Shown in pieces: positions 4,463 to 13,267 of a stretch of DNA of 18,802 bases. Location: positions 1 to 18,802 of the forward strand of contig JACPKK010000029.1 of the NCBI GenBank assembly GCA_016187105.1, read 5' to 3'. Numbering within the stretch: the stretch's first letter is position 1; every line of letters begins with the position of its first letter. This DNA comes from Candidatus Curtissbacteria bacterium (GTDB taxonomy: Bacteria; Patescibacteriota; Microgenomatia; Curtissbacterales; GWA2-41-24). The notes beneath the pieces are model-generated. The model did no database searches and had not been told where the DNA came from. It saw only the letters and a program-made list of their open reading frames with translations. Made by a program: the position numbers and the translations under genes.

Positions 4463-7400
4463 AATTCGGTTGCCGGTTCGCCGCCTTCGGCCAGAACCTT
4501 GGTGTTTTCTTCCTGAAAACGGTTTTTGTCGATTAGTTCGCCCGGCAGGAGGACGGTGTCGCCGGAGGTTTCGATCCTGACTTTTTCGCTCATCTTTTTG
4601 ACAATTGTCTCAAAATGTTTGTCGTTAATGGCAACGCCTTGGCTTTCGTAGACTTCTTGGGCACCATCAATGATGTACTGTTGGGCTTTGCGCAGACCGG
4701 AAATTGATAATACTTCTTTAATATCCAGGTAACCGGCTGAAAGCGCGGTACCGGCAGAAACCAGATCGCCGTCGGCAACGGTAAGTTCGGCGGTTGGCGG
4801 TATAAAGTATTCGCGTTCGACCGGCGGCTTGAGGTTGGTGCTTTTAATACGAACCGTGTAGCCTTCTTCTGATTCTTCGATTTTAACGCGGCCGGCAATT
4901 TCGGAAATTTGGGCGGCATATTTGGGAACACGGGCTTCGAGTAATTCTTCGACACGGGGAAGGCCTTGAGTAATATCGAGCCCGACGATACCGCCGGTAT
5001 GGAAGGTCCTCATGGTAAGCTGGGTGCCCGGCTCTCCGATACTCTGGGCGGCAATGACGCCAACGGGGGTGCCAATTTCGACTATGTTCCTAGTCACCAA
5101 ATCGCGACCATAACATTTGGCACAAAGACCGTATTTGGCCTGACAGGTTAATACTGACCGAACTTGGACTTGGGTTATTTGCGCCGCTTCGATTTGGGGA
5201 AGATGCTCTTCTTTTATCTCCTCGCCCTTGGCAACGATTACTTTTTTCCTTGGAGAGACTAAATCTTGCGCCGCCACCCGACCGATAAGCCTGGGGGCAA
5301 AAGGCGCCTGGCGTTTATCTTCTTTGGCGATTATGATCCCCTCTTGCGAACCACAATCTTCCATGCGCACAATGGCGTCGTGGGCAACATCGACAAGCCG
5401 GCGGGTCAGATAACCTGATTCGGCGGTTTTAATAGCGCGATCGGCCAAACCTTTTCTGGCGCCACGGGCACTGGTGAAGTATTCGAAAACGGAAAGCCCT
5501 TCGCGGAAGTTAGATTTAATAGGGAGTGGAACGATTTGTCCGGACGGATCGGTAACCAGCCCTCTTATTGCTGATAACTGCTTAACCTGTTCGGCGGTTG
5601 CCCGGGAACCACCGGAATCGGAAATAATCTTGATGGAATTGTCGAGGGGAAGGCTACGCCACGTCAGATCGGCAATTTCGTTGGTGACGGAAAGCCAGAT
5701 TTCCTGGGAAAGGCGTTTTTCTTCGTCTTTGGTGATTAAGCCAAGTTTGAAGTTTTTTTCGACCACTTCAACTTCTTTTTCGGCTTTTTTGATAATTTCC
5801 GGTTTTTGGGAAACGATTAAGCAATCAAAAACGGAAACCGAAAGGCCGGAAAAAGTGGCGCCCTCAAAGCCAAGATTTTTAAGCCTGTCGATTAGTTCTA
5901 TAACTTCAGCTTCGGGGATCTGGTCAATTGCACCATTAATGATTTTCTTAATATAGGCGGCACTGACAGTTTCGTTGATAAAAGGCATTTTTGCGGGAAG
6001 CTGCATGTTGAAAAGGATCCGGCCGGCCGAAGTTTCGACAATTTCTTTAGCCATCTTTATTTTAATTTTTTGACGGGTGGCAATTTTACCCAGCTCGCGA
6101 GCCAGAACGACTTCTTTTTCACTATCAAAAATATTTTCATAGGGAGGGATCTCTGGGTCCAGCGAAGTTAGGTAATAGATACCGAGAGCCATTTCCTTAT
6201 TGGGTAAGGTGATCGGTGAGCCGTCAGCCGGACGCAGAAGATTCTTGGCAGCCATCATAAGGTGGGAGGCTTCTTCCTGGGATTTTTGGGAAAGAGGAAC
6301 GTGCACCGCCATTTGATCACCGTCAAAATCGGCATTGAAACCGGCGCAAATACAGGGGTGGATACGAATGGCGTCGCCTTCTATTAAGATCGGGTAGAAT
6401 GCCTGGATGCCGAGCCGGTGCAGTGTCGGGGCGCGGTTGAGGAGAATGGGGTGGTTTTTGGTAATCCCCTCCAAAATATCCCAAACTTCGCCTGACCTTC
6501 TTTCCAGGAAATGTTTGGCGCTTTTAACATTGGGGGCAAGGCCAAGGTTTATTACTTCGCGAAGAACAAAGGGCTTGAACATCTCGAGCGCCATCTCTTT
6601 GGGAATACCGGCTTGATTTAGGGAAAGTTCCGGACCGACAACAATAACCGACCTGCCGGAATAATCGACGCGTTTACCCAAAAGATTCTGGCGGAACCGG
6701 CCTTGTTTACCGCGGAGCATATCGGAAAGCGAACGCAGTTCTTGAGAGGCACGGGTAAGTTTTACCCTTTGGGAGTCGATCAGGGCATCAACGGCTTCCT
6801 GGAGCATCCTTTTTTCGTTTCTAAGAATAATTTCCGGCGCGCCGAGTTCGATTAATTTTTTAAGGCGGTTGTTGCGGTTAATAACGCGGCGGTAAAGATC
6901 GTTGAGGTCTGATGTGGCAAAACGGCCTCCGGAAAGCTGGACCATGGGACGCAGGTCCGGCGGGAGAACGGGCAGAATTTTGATAATCATGGCTTGGGGC
7001 ATGACGCCGGCTTTTCTCATTCCCTCGACAACCCTTAATTTCTTAGTGGCTTTGATGTGTTTTTGGCCTGTGATTTTGGCGATTTCTTCTCTTAGGGAGC
7101 TGGAAAGCTTGGAAAGGTCGAGCGTTTCCAGAGTCGAAACGATGGCTTCGGCGCCCATACCGACCTTAACGAAATCGGCGGCCTCGTAATCTTCGAGCTT
7201 CAGGTATTCGTCTTCGGAAAGAAGATCAAGGGGACTAATGGAATTGACCATGGAAGTAATACTCTTGTAAATCTCTTCGAGACGGGAAATTTCCAGAACG
7301 CTTTCGTCCCTTAACTTTGCCTGCCTTTGGCGAGAGCCAAGAGCAATTTCTTCGATCTTGAGATCTGCCTGCTCTTTGCCTTTGCCGGCTTTAGATTTGA

Positions 7401-7950
7401 TCTGGTCGATGGTTTTTTTGGTTTCTTTACTCTCCGCCTCCAGCTGCTTTTTGAGATTTTGACGAAGCCCTTCCCTTTTTCCCTGCAGATCGTCTTCGAG
7501 CTTTTTGAGAACCGTTTTTTTCTTTTCGCTGTCTGTCGTGATCACCATATAAGAGGCGAAATAAACAACGGCATCAAGATTTCTGGGGGAAATGTCCAGA
7601 AGAAGGCCCAGTTTAGAGGGGCTGCCTTTGAAAAACCAGTTATGGACAACAGGAGCGGCTAAGGTAATATGGCCCATCCTTTCGCGGCGGACGCGAGACT
7701 GGGTTACCTCGACGCCACATTTGTCACAAATAATGCCTCGGTAGCGGATCCTTTTATACTTGCCGCAGTAACATTCCCAGTCTTTAGTCGGTCCAAAAAT
7801 GCGCTCGTCAAAAAGCCCGTCTTTTTCCGGTTTCAAGGTACGGTAATTGATAGTTTCGGGCTTAGTAACCTCGCCAAAAGACCAGGTTTTGATGTCGTCC
7901 TGGCTGGCCAAGGTTATTTTTAATGCTTCAAAATCTATAAGTTCGTTCAC
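4277..7950 (-). CDS. rpoC: DNA-directed RNA polymerase subunit beta', with a frameshift near the C-terminus
   Basis: This is the catalytic subunit of RNA polymerase. Visible from the N-terminus: the zinc site CYCGKYKRIRYRGIICDKC (about 60-78); a long charged coiled coil (about 145-230); NRAPTLHRLGIQAF; NADFDGDQMAVH (about 535-546), whose three aspartates bind the catalytic magnesium; the bridge helix around ESGYLTRRLVDVAHDAIV; the second zinc site with DCGSQEG and CQAKYGLCAKC; and the trigger-loop region MRTFHTGGIVGLDITQGLPR. The start is GTG at 7948-7950 with AGGA 7 bases upstream. The uninterrupted frame ends at 4384 after an aberrant tail. The expected C-terminal block, LGITRAALYTESFLSAASFQ onward, is in another frame at 4462-4277, so a one-base change near 4461-4470 splits the gene. 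Corrected length is about 1,223 residues. Confidence 0.95.
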
Positions 7951-7951
7951 T

Positions 7952-7990
7952 AATTTATCCTAATTTTTACTCCGAATTTATTCGAATAAA
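7952..7990. repeat. Dispersed 39-bp repeat in the rpoC translation-start region, copy 1
   Basis: This spacer between the rpoB stop and the rpoC start matches 12791-12829 at 36 of 39 positions by hand alignment. It includes the near-palindrome ATTCGAATAAATTCGGA on the transcribed strand and then GGAGTAAAAATT. In both places it sits just before a start codon and contributes the purine-rich segment. Confidence 0.75.
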
Positions 7991-7992
7991 AA

Positions 7993-10900
7993 TCAAGCTC
8001 CTTTCGCGTCTTCAAGCTCCATCGGGCTTCCACTTTTGGCGATTTCGGCTTCTGATGCCACAATCTGGCTACCGGCCGCTTCGGCAAGTTCTTGGGCTTT
8101 TTTAATATCCTTTTCGGTTTGGGGCGCAACTTCTTCTTGGGCGACTTTGGCACCGATGGTGGCGACATTAAGGCTAAGTGAGTTTAATTCTTTGACCAAG
8201 ACTTTAAACGATTCAGGGATTAGAGCCTGGGGAATTTCTTCGCCTTTAATGATGGCCTCAAACGCTTTGGCCCGGCCAACGACATCGTCGGATTTAATGG
8301 TTAACATTTCCTGCAAAGTATAGGCAGAACCATAAGCTTCAAGGGCCCAGACTTCCATTTCACCCAAGCGCTGGCCGCCCATTTGAGCTTTACCGCCCAA
8401 AGGCTGCTGGGTAATTAAAGAGTACGGGCCGGTTGAGCGGGCGTGAGTTTTATCTTCGACCATGTGAATGAGCTTGAGGATATAAGCGGTACCGACAACG
8501 ATTGGCCGATCAAAAGCGAGCCCCGAACGGCCATCGTAAAGAGTGGTGCGGCCATCAGGCGGAAGCCCGGCTTTTTTAAGCTCGAGGGTGATTTCGTCTT
8601 CGGAAATATGTTCAAAAACCGGCAGGGCAACTTTGTAATTCAGTTTGGAGACGGCAATGCCAAGGTGGGTTTCCAGAAGCTGACCCAAGTTCATGCGGGA
8701 AAGAACGGAAAGCGGACTGATGATAACATCAATTGGCGTACCGTCTTCCATGTGAGGCATGTCATAAGCCGGAATGATTTTAGAGATAACGCCTTTGTTG
8801 CCGTGGCGGCCGGCAAGTTTGTCACCGACTACAACTTTTCTCATTTGGGCGACTTTGACAAAAATTTTGGCAAGAGCGCCGTGTTCGAGCTCATCGCCTT
8901 TTTCGCGGGAAAGAATTTTAACATCGATAACCGTGCCCTTTTCCCCGTGGGGCACGCGCAAGCTTGTATCGCGAACCTCGCGGGCTTTTTCGCCAAAGAT
9001 AGTACGGAGGAGTCTTTCTTCGGCGGTTAATTCCGTTTCGCCCTTGGGAGCAATCTTACCAACCAAAATATCGTTTGGCCCAACTTCGGCACCGATTATA
9101 ATAATGCCTTCTTCATCCAAATTGGCGAGGTCTTCCTCGGAAACATTGGGAATATCGCGGGTTGTTTCTTCGGGGCCTAGCTTGGTTTCGACAACGGAGG
9201 TTTCATATTCTTCAATGTGGATCGAGGTCAAAATATCTTCTTTATAGAGCCTATCAGAAACAACGATAGCGTCTTCATAGCCAAGACCGTCAAAGCTCAT
9301 GTAGGCAATTAGCAAGTTTTGGCCAAGGGAAAGTTCTCCGTTATCAGTAGCGGAACCGTCGATTAAAATATCACCCTTTTGAACTTTTTGGCCAATGGCG
9401 ACCCTTGGCCTTTGTGAGTAACAGGTACTTTGAGGAGACCTGGTGAATTTCTGGATAGGAAAAGTAAGAGTGTCTCGGGTTTTGGTTTTCAAGACAACTT
9501 TTTTGCTGTCGGCGTAGATTATATTGCCATCCTGGGGAGCTTTAACGACACGACCCATGTTAGTGCCGACGACTTCTTCCATGCCTGTGCCGATAACCGG
9601 CGCTTGAGGCTTAATAAGAGGCACGGCCTGACACTGCATATGGGTACCCATAAGGGCACGGTTTGCTTCATCATGAGCCAGAAAAGGGATCAGCGACGCC
9701 GAGGTTCCGACAACTTGCCTCGGGACAACGTCGATAAAATTGACGGCATTAATATCGGCAGTCGTAAATTCACCGTGAAAGCGAACCGGAACTCTATCGT
9801 CGGCGAAGTAACCTCTTTTGTCGACGGGAACTTGGGCATGGGTGATGTAATAATCTTCCTCGTCGTCGGCAGGCAAATAAACGATTTCATCGGTAACTCT
9901 GGATCTGCCGGTTTTATCTTTGGTGACTTTGCGATACGGAGCCTCCAGGAAACCGTAATCGTTGATACGGCAGTAGAGAGACATATAAGTTACAAGGCCA
10001 ATGTTGGGCCCTTCGGGGGAACGGATTGGACAAATTCTGGAATACTGGGAATGGTTGATGTCAGTTAGACGTCGGAGATTATCCAGCTCGGAAAGAGGAT
10101 TGGTTTGGTCAAGAATGGTGGAAAGCTGGCTGGAGCGGAAGAATTCGTTAACGGCAGAAATTATCGGGCGGGCGTTAATAAGAGAGGCCGGAGAAGGAAC
10201 AAGGTCCAGGGGGGTCAAACTCATTCTTTCTTTGATGACCCGCTCCAGGCGCAAGATACCGATTCGAAAAGCGTTTTGGGCAACGAGTTCACCGACGCGA
10301 CGAATGCGGCGATTGCCAAGATGGTCAATATCGTCAACCCTGCCACGGCCCATGACGAGCTCAAAAAGATAGGCGCAAGCACCGATAAAATCGGACTGGG
10401 TTAAAGTTTGGCTCGCCGGATCATCTTTGATGCCGGAGTTTTCTTTAACTTTTCCGAGGCGCTTTTGGATTTTATACCGGCCGACTCGGCCAAGCGAGTA
10501 GCGGCGAGGATTGAAAAACATGGTGTCCATGAGCGCTTTGGCATTATCCAAAATGACATGGTCGCCGGGACGCATTTTGCGGTAAATTTCCAAGAGGGCC
10601 TCGTCAGTGGTGGTTGTCGGGTCTTTGGCAAAGGTGTTTTTGATGAGTTCTTTGATTTGGTCTTCTTTAACAAAGTCAAAAAGTTTCCAAATTTCTTCAT
10701 CAGTGGAAAAGCCAATAGCGCGCAGGAAGGTCGTCGCCGGAAACTTACGGCGGCGGTCGATTTTAACGGTGATAATATCGTTTTTGGTAATGGCAAATTC
10801 CAACCATGAACCGCGCAGCGGCCTGATTTCACAGCTGTAGAGAATCTTGCCGGTAGAGGGGTCTATTTCGGCAGAATAGTAGGCACCCGGAGCCCTGACC

Positions 10901-11289
10901 ATTTGGTTAACGACGGCGCGTTCGATGCCGTTGACGATAAACGAGCCTTTATCAAGCATGACCGGAAGATCACATAAGAAAACTTCCTGGGAATTTTTGC
11001 CGCCGGTTTGCTTGTTTAAAACCGTGGCTTCGACTTTTAGGGGAAGATCGTAAGTTAAGCCCTTTTCAATGGCTTCTTGGGGAGTACGCTTGGCTTTGCC
11101 GAAACTGTGACTGGCCAGCGTCAGAGTAAAGTTTTTGCCGGTAAAATCGTCGATCGGGGAAACTTCTTCCAAGACCTCGGCAATGCCGTGCTCAAGAAAA
11201 TCCGCAAAAGATTCCCTTTGAACCTCAACCAGATCCAGAGCGGGTAAATTATGGTTAGTAGGTTGCCCCCAAACTATACGGTTCGCCAC
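7993..11289 (-). CDS. rpoB: DNA-directed RNA polymerase subunit beta, fork-loop-2 deletion
   Basis: This 1,098-residue subunit forms the other half of the polymerase active cleft. Recognisable blocks include GAYYSAEIDPSTGK, RRYSLGRVGRYK, FFRSSQLSTILDQTNPLSEL, RSPEGPNIGLV, GQNLLIAYMSFDGLGYEDAI, GDKLAGRHGNKGVISKIIP and GGKAQMGGQRLGEMEVWALE. The start is GTG at 11287-11289 without a Shine-Dalgarno sequence. After NLRRLT (to residue 409) the protein goes straight to DINHSQYSRICPI. The usual segment of about 17 residues containing the GPGGL-RERAGF type sequence (E. coli 532-548, fork loop 2) is missing in frame. Positions equivalent to Q513, H526 and S531 read T, N and T, so rifampicin resistance is expected. 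The C-terminal 50 residues are a charged extension. Followed 42 bp later by rpoC. Confidence 0.97.
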   Translation of the reverse strand: MANRIVWGQPTNHNLPALDLVEVQRESFADFLEHGIAEVLEEVSPIDDFTGKNFTLTLASHSFGKAKRTPQEAIEKGLTYDLPLKVEATVLNKQTGGKNSQEVFLCDLPVMLDKGSFIVNGIERAVVNQMVRAPGAYYSAEIDPSTGKILYSCEIRPLRGSWLEFAITKNDIITVKIDRRRKFPATTFLRAIGFSTDEEIWKLFDFVKEDQIKELIKNTFAKDPTTTTDEALLEIYRKMRPGDHVILDNAKALMDTMFFNPRRYSLGRVGRYKIQKRLGKVKENSGIKDDPASQTLTQSDFIGACAYLFELVMGRGRVDDIDHLGNRRIRRVGELVAQNAFRIGILRLERVIKERMSLTPLDLVPSPASLINARPIISAVNEFFRSSQLSTILDQTNPLSELDNLRRLTDINHSQYSRICPIRSPEGPNIGLVTYMSLYCRINDYGFLEAPYRKVTKDKTGRSRVTDEIVYLPADDEEDYYITHAQVPVDKRGYFADDRVPVRFHGEFTTADINAVNFIDVVPRQVVGTSASLIPFLAHDEANRALMGTHMQCQAVPLIKPQAPVIGTGMEEVVGTNMGRVVKAPQDGNIIYADSKKVVLKTKTRDTLTFPIQKFTRSPQSTCYSQRPRVAIGQKVQKGDILIDGSATDNGELSLGQNLLIAYMSFDGLGYEDAIVVSDRLYKEDILTSIHIEEYETSVVETKLGPEETTRDIPNVSEEDLANLDEEGIIIIGAEVGPNDILVGKIAPKGETELTAEERLLRTIFGEKAREVRDTSLRVPHGEKGTVIDVKILSREKGDELEHGALAKIFVKVAQMRKVVVGDKLAGRHGNKGVISKIIPAYDMPHMEDGTPIDVIISPLSVLSRMNLGQLLETHLGIAVSKLNYKVALPVFEHISEDEITLELKKAGLPPDGRTTLYDGRSGLAFDRPIVVGTAYILKLIHMVEDKTHARSTGPYSLITQQPLGGKAQMGGQRLGEMEVWALEAYGSAYTLQEMLTIKSDDVVGRAKAFEAIIKGEEIPQALIPESFKVLVKELNSLSLNVATIGAKVAQEEVAPQTEKDIKKAQELAEAAGSQIVASEAEIAKSGSPMELEDAKGA

Positions 11290-11316
11290 AGGTATTAAAA
11301 ATTTATATTAATTGAC

Positions 11317-11487
11317 TTTGGCAGACTCACTCTCTTCGCCAAGTGAGAAAGAAGGATCTGAATCCTTTTAAATCAAGTTGAAGGATGATCCACAGGAAAA
11401 TACTTCTTCACCCGTCAAAGTTTTGCAAAGCAAAATTTAGTCGGGTTAACACGACAAAATCAAGAAGGTATAAAAAATACCTCCTTG
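11317..11487 (-). promoter_or_regulatory. Hairpin-rich 5' leader of rpoBC
   Basis: In transcript order: hairpin 1 (11487-11461) pairs CAAGGAGGTAT with ATACCTTCTTG around five U residues and hides a perfect SD-like AAGGAGGT. Hairpin 2 (11445-11411) is a 16-position stem with 13 pairs and a TTT loop. Hairpin 3 (11367-11352) is AAGGAT-TCAG-ATCCTT. Then CTCAC (11347-11343) can pair with GTGAG (11330-11326), while the adjacent TTGGC (11342-11338) can pair with GCCAA (11322-11318); these two stems interleave, so they compete. No reading frame follows the SD-like sequence. The usual rplJ-rplL genes are not upstream, so this leader may carry the control of rpoBC. Confidence 0.6.
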
Positions 11488-11508
11488 AAAAGGATTTGTC
11501 TAGGTTAA

Positions 11509-11538
11509 TTTATATCACCGCCGGCTCGTGTTTGTCAA
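11509..11538 (-). promoter_or_regulatory. Sigma-70-type promoter of rpoBC
   Basis: On the minus strand a perfect TTGACA (11538-11533) and TATAAA (11514-11509) are separated by 18 bp. They lie in the spacer just after the mltG stop. Transcription would start near 11502, giving a leader of roughly 210 bases. Confidence 0.75.
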
Positions 11539-11585
11539 TAGGTTTTGCAGTTACTTGTTTGGCGGGGATAAATGCCGTTTTGCAA

Positions 11586-12578
11586 TCAAAGATATTCTTG
11601 GATGTTTTTGTTGTGCTCTTCGATAGTTTCGGCGTAGTGGATTTGGCCTTTGGAGTCGTGGATGTAATAAAGATATGGTGTGTCGGCAGGCTCGGCGGCG
11701 GCGCGGATGGCAACAAGCCCGGGGCTGGCGATTGGGGCCGGAGGTAAGGCAGCATAGAGATAAGTGTTGTAGCGGGATTTAACGCTTAGGTAGTCGCTGA
11801 CGGAAACCGGCGCCCACCAGGTTTTTTTGGCCGCGTCGTAGCCTTTGGCGTATTGGACAGTGGCGTCAACCTGGAGTGCGATTTGCGCCTTTAGACGATT
11901 GAGGAGAACGCCGGCAATAACCGGTTTTTCTTCATCGGTCCTGGCTTCCCTTTCGATAAGTGATGCCAGAATAACGACTTGATACTCTGTTAAATTATTT
12001 TTGAGGCCTTTTTCTAAAATCTGGCTGTCGACTTTTTGGTCAAAGGTATCGCGCAATCTTTGGGCGACATCGGCGGCAGTTGCGTCCTTGGCAATTAAGT
12101 AAGTATCGGGAAACATATAGCCTTCCTTGGCAAGTTTTAGATACTCCTCGCGATCAAACTGGGCTTTATCGTTTGCCGGGACATTGATTTTGTCGGAGAT
12201 TTTTTGAGCTTGTTCTTCAATGCGCAGGCCCTCGGGAAAAGTAATCCAGACATCGATTGCCCCGTGGGTTAACTCTTGGGCGATGTCGCGGCTGGAGAGG
12301 GCGGGCGAAAAGCGGAAGTCGCCGGCTTGGATGTTTCCCGCGATGCCCATCTGCGTTGCCAAAAGCCTGAAGGCAAAAGCATTTCTTATAAGACGGGCCT
12401 TGTGAAGGTTCCCGGCAATTTGATTTAAGGGCTGGCCGGGCTTAACAACAAAGATTTGACTAGCGGTGTCACTTTTGGAAACGGGCGAGAGCAGAAAATT
12501 GTAATACTGGAGGAGGACAAGCGGAGTAATTATTAAAATTATTACCAGGACAATTAAAAGCCGCGGGGTTCTTTTCAA
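11586..12578 (-). CDS. mltG: Endolytic murein transglycosylase MltG (YceG-like)
   Basis: MltG cleaves nascent glycan strands at the outer face of the inner membrane and sets their length. The 330-residue product has an N-terminal membrane anchor (about 7-25, LLIVLVIILIITPLVLL) after a basic MKRTPR. A LysM-like region follows (FVVKPGQPLNQIA). The catalytic domain includes ASLIEREA with the catalytic glutamate at E209, LQVDATVQYAKG, and YNTYLYAALPPAPIASPG near the end. The TPYLYYIHDSKGQIHYAETI stretch matches the family C-terminus. Length is close to the family norm. Its ATG overlaps the zinc-ribbon gene stop by 4 bp (ATGA type), implying coupling. It ends the envelope cluster just before the rpoBC promoter. 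Confidence 0.95.
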   Translation of the reverse strand: MKRTPRLLIVLVIILIITPLVLLQYYNFLLSPVSKSDTASQIFVVKPGQPLNQIAGNLHKARLIRNAFAFRLLATQMGIAGNIQAGDFRFSPALSSRDIAQELTHGAIDVWITFPEGLRIEEQAQKISDKINVPANDKAQFDREEYLKLAKEGYMFPDTYLIAKDATAADVAQRLRDTFDQKVDSQILEKGLKNNLTEYQVVILASLIEREARTDEEKPVIAGVLLNRLKAQIALQVDATVQYAKGYDAAKKTWWAPVSVSDYLSVKSRYNTYLYAALPPAPIASPGLVAIRAAAEPADTPYLYYIHDSKGQIHYAETIEEHNKNIQEYL

Positions 12579-12781
12579 TTTTTAATCTCCTCGCGAGTCG
12601 CCCTGTGATAACGGCCACGGCGTTTGTCAAAGATAAAAATGCGGCCGCAATGGCAGGTTACTTGTTGAGAATTGTCTCCCCTTTCGACTTTTGCGCCGAG
12701 CGCCAGAACCCGGCCGCAGCCGACACATTTGCCATGGAGAAGAATCCATGCTTGAACCGGAGCGAGCATTCGTTTAATCAT
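12575..12781 (-). CDS. Small zinc-ribbon-like protein
   Basis: A 68-residue protein with two cysteine knuckles, CVGC (19-22) and CHC (43-45), plus nearby histidines (H16, H44). This suggests one bound zinc. The C-terminus is basic (DKRRGRYHRATREEIK). I do not recognise a characterised family. It could bind nucleic acid or serve as an assembly factor. The start is the ATG at 12779-12781, with GGA close upstream; an internal ATG four codons later is possible. It overlaps mltG by 4 bp and follows ruvX by 67 bp, so it is probably co-transcribed with both. Confidence 0.8.
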   Translation of the reverse strand: MIKRMLAPVQAWILLHGKCVGCGRVLALGAKVERGDNSQQVTCHCGRIFIFDKRRGRYHRATREEIKN

Positions 12782-12790
12782 TATTATCCG

Positions 12791-12829
12791 AATTTATACA
12801 AATTTTTACTCCGAATTAATTCGAATAAA
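12791..12829. repeat. Dispersed 39-bp repeat upstream of the zinc-ribbon gene, copy 2
   Basis: This matches the rpoB-rpoC spacer at 7952-7990 at 36 of 39 positions. Further ATTCGAAT and ATTCGGAT segments follow up to about 12862, so this locus looks like a degenerate array of the same palindromic core. It lies directly before a start codon, as copy 1 does. Confidence 0.7.
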
Positions 12830-12848
12830 TTAGGATTAATAATTCGGA

Positions 12849-13232
12849 TCAATTCGAATCCAGATAGCTTTGCAAAATTAAAGCCGCGGCATATTCGTGT
12901 TCTTTTTCGCGGCGCGCAAGTTTTGGTATCCCGAGTTTAATCATATTTTGGGTTGCCTGTCCAGAGGTCAAAGTTTCGTCGATTAGGATTATTGGGACGT
13001 TGGGTTTTTGGGTTTTTAGGTGGTGGGCAAAGTCTGTAAATAATTTTTTAATTTTGCCTTCGACAAAGCCCAAAACAATTTTGTCGACCACTTCTCTATC
13101 GATAATATCGATGATTTGATCAACTGCTTCTTGCTGATTTTGGTGAGTGATGGTTTTGTAAGGGGTGGCGATTTGACCATCGGAGACGGCAAGGCCAGTT
13201 GTCCTTACGCCAAGGTCGATGCCCAGGATCAT
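12849..13232 (-). CDS. ruvX: RuvX/YqgF-family RNase H-fold nuclease
   Basis: A putative Holliday-junction resolvase that in several bacteria also acts in 16S rRNA 5'-end processing. The 127-residue length is typical. The RNase H-fold signature is MILGIDLGVRTTGLAVSD with the first acidic residue at D6. LIDETLTSGQA carries the middle glutamate. The C-terminal motif reads EHEYAAALILQSYL. In that last motif the usual aspartate (as in VDS-A) appears as E113, a conservative change. The start is the ATG at 13230-13232. No Shine-Dalgarno sequence is present because a 7-bp tandem repeat fills the spacer back to the sortase stop. Confidence 0.93.
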   Translation of the reverse strand: MILGIDLGVRTTGLAVSDGQIATPYKTITHQNQQEAVDQIIDIIDREVVDKIVLGFVEGKIKKLFTDFAHHLKTQKPNVPIILIDETLTSGQATQNMIKLGIPKLARREKEHEYAAALILQSYLDSN

Positions 13233-13267
13233 GATTGTTAATTGTTGATTGTTGATTGTTGATTGTC
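13233..13267. repeat. 7-bp tandem repeat (GATTGTT x5) between the sortase gene and ruvX
   Basis: Five consecutive 7-bp units read GATTGTT, AATTGTT, GATTGTT, GATTGTT and GATTGTC. The array starts immediately next to the ruvX ATG and its last unit overlaps the sortase stop codon (13266-13268). On the transcript it reads AACAATC repeated, very like the TAACAATT array before fusA. Confidence 0.9.

Noticed and set aside
4455..4475. Canonical -1 programmed frameshift in rpoC
   Set aside because: The in-frame heptamer at the junction does not fit X XXY YYZ, and no downstream stimulatory hairpin is obvious. An indel or sequencing error is likelier.
5474..5956. 160-codon plus-strand open frame within rpoC
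   Set aside because: It is antisense to the conserved bridge-helix region; low-complexity Ser/Ile content is typical of antisense shadows.
8443..9030. Long plus-strand open frames inside rpoB (also 9430-10068, 10408-10809)
   Set aside because: They mirror the codon structure of rpoB on the other strand, contain no recognisable domains and have no ribosome-binding sites or promoters of their own.
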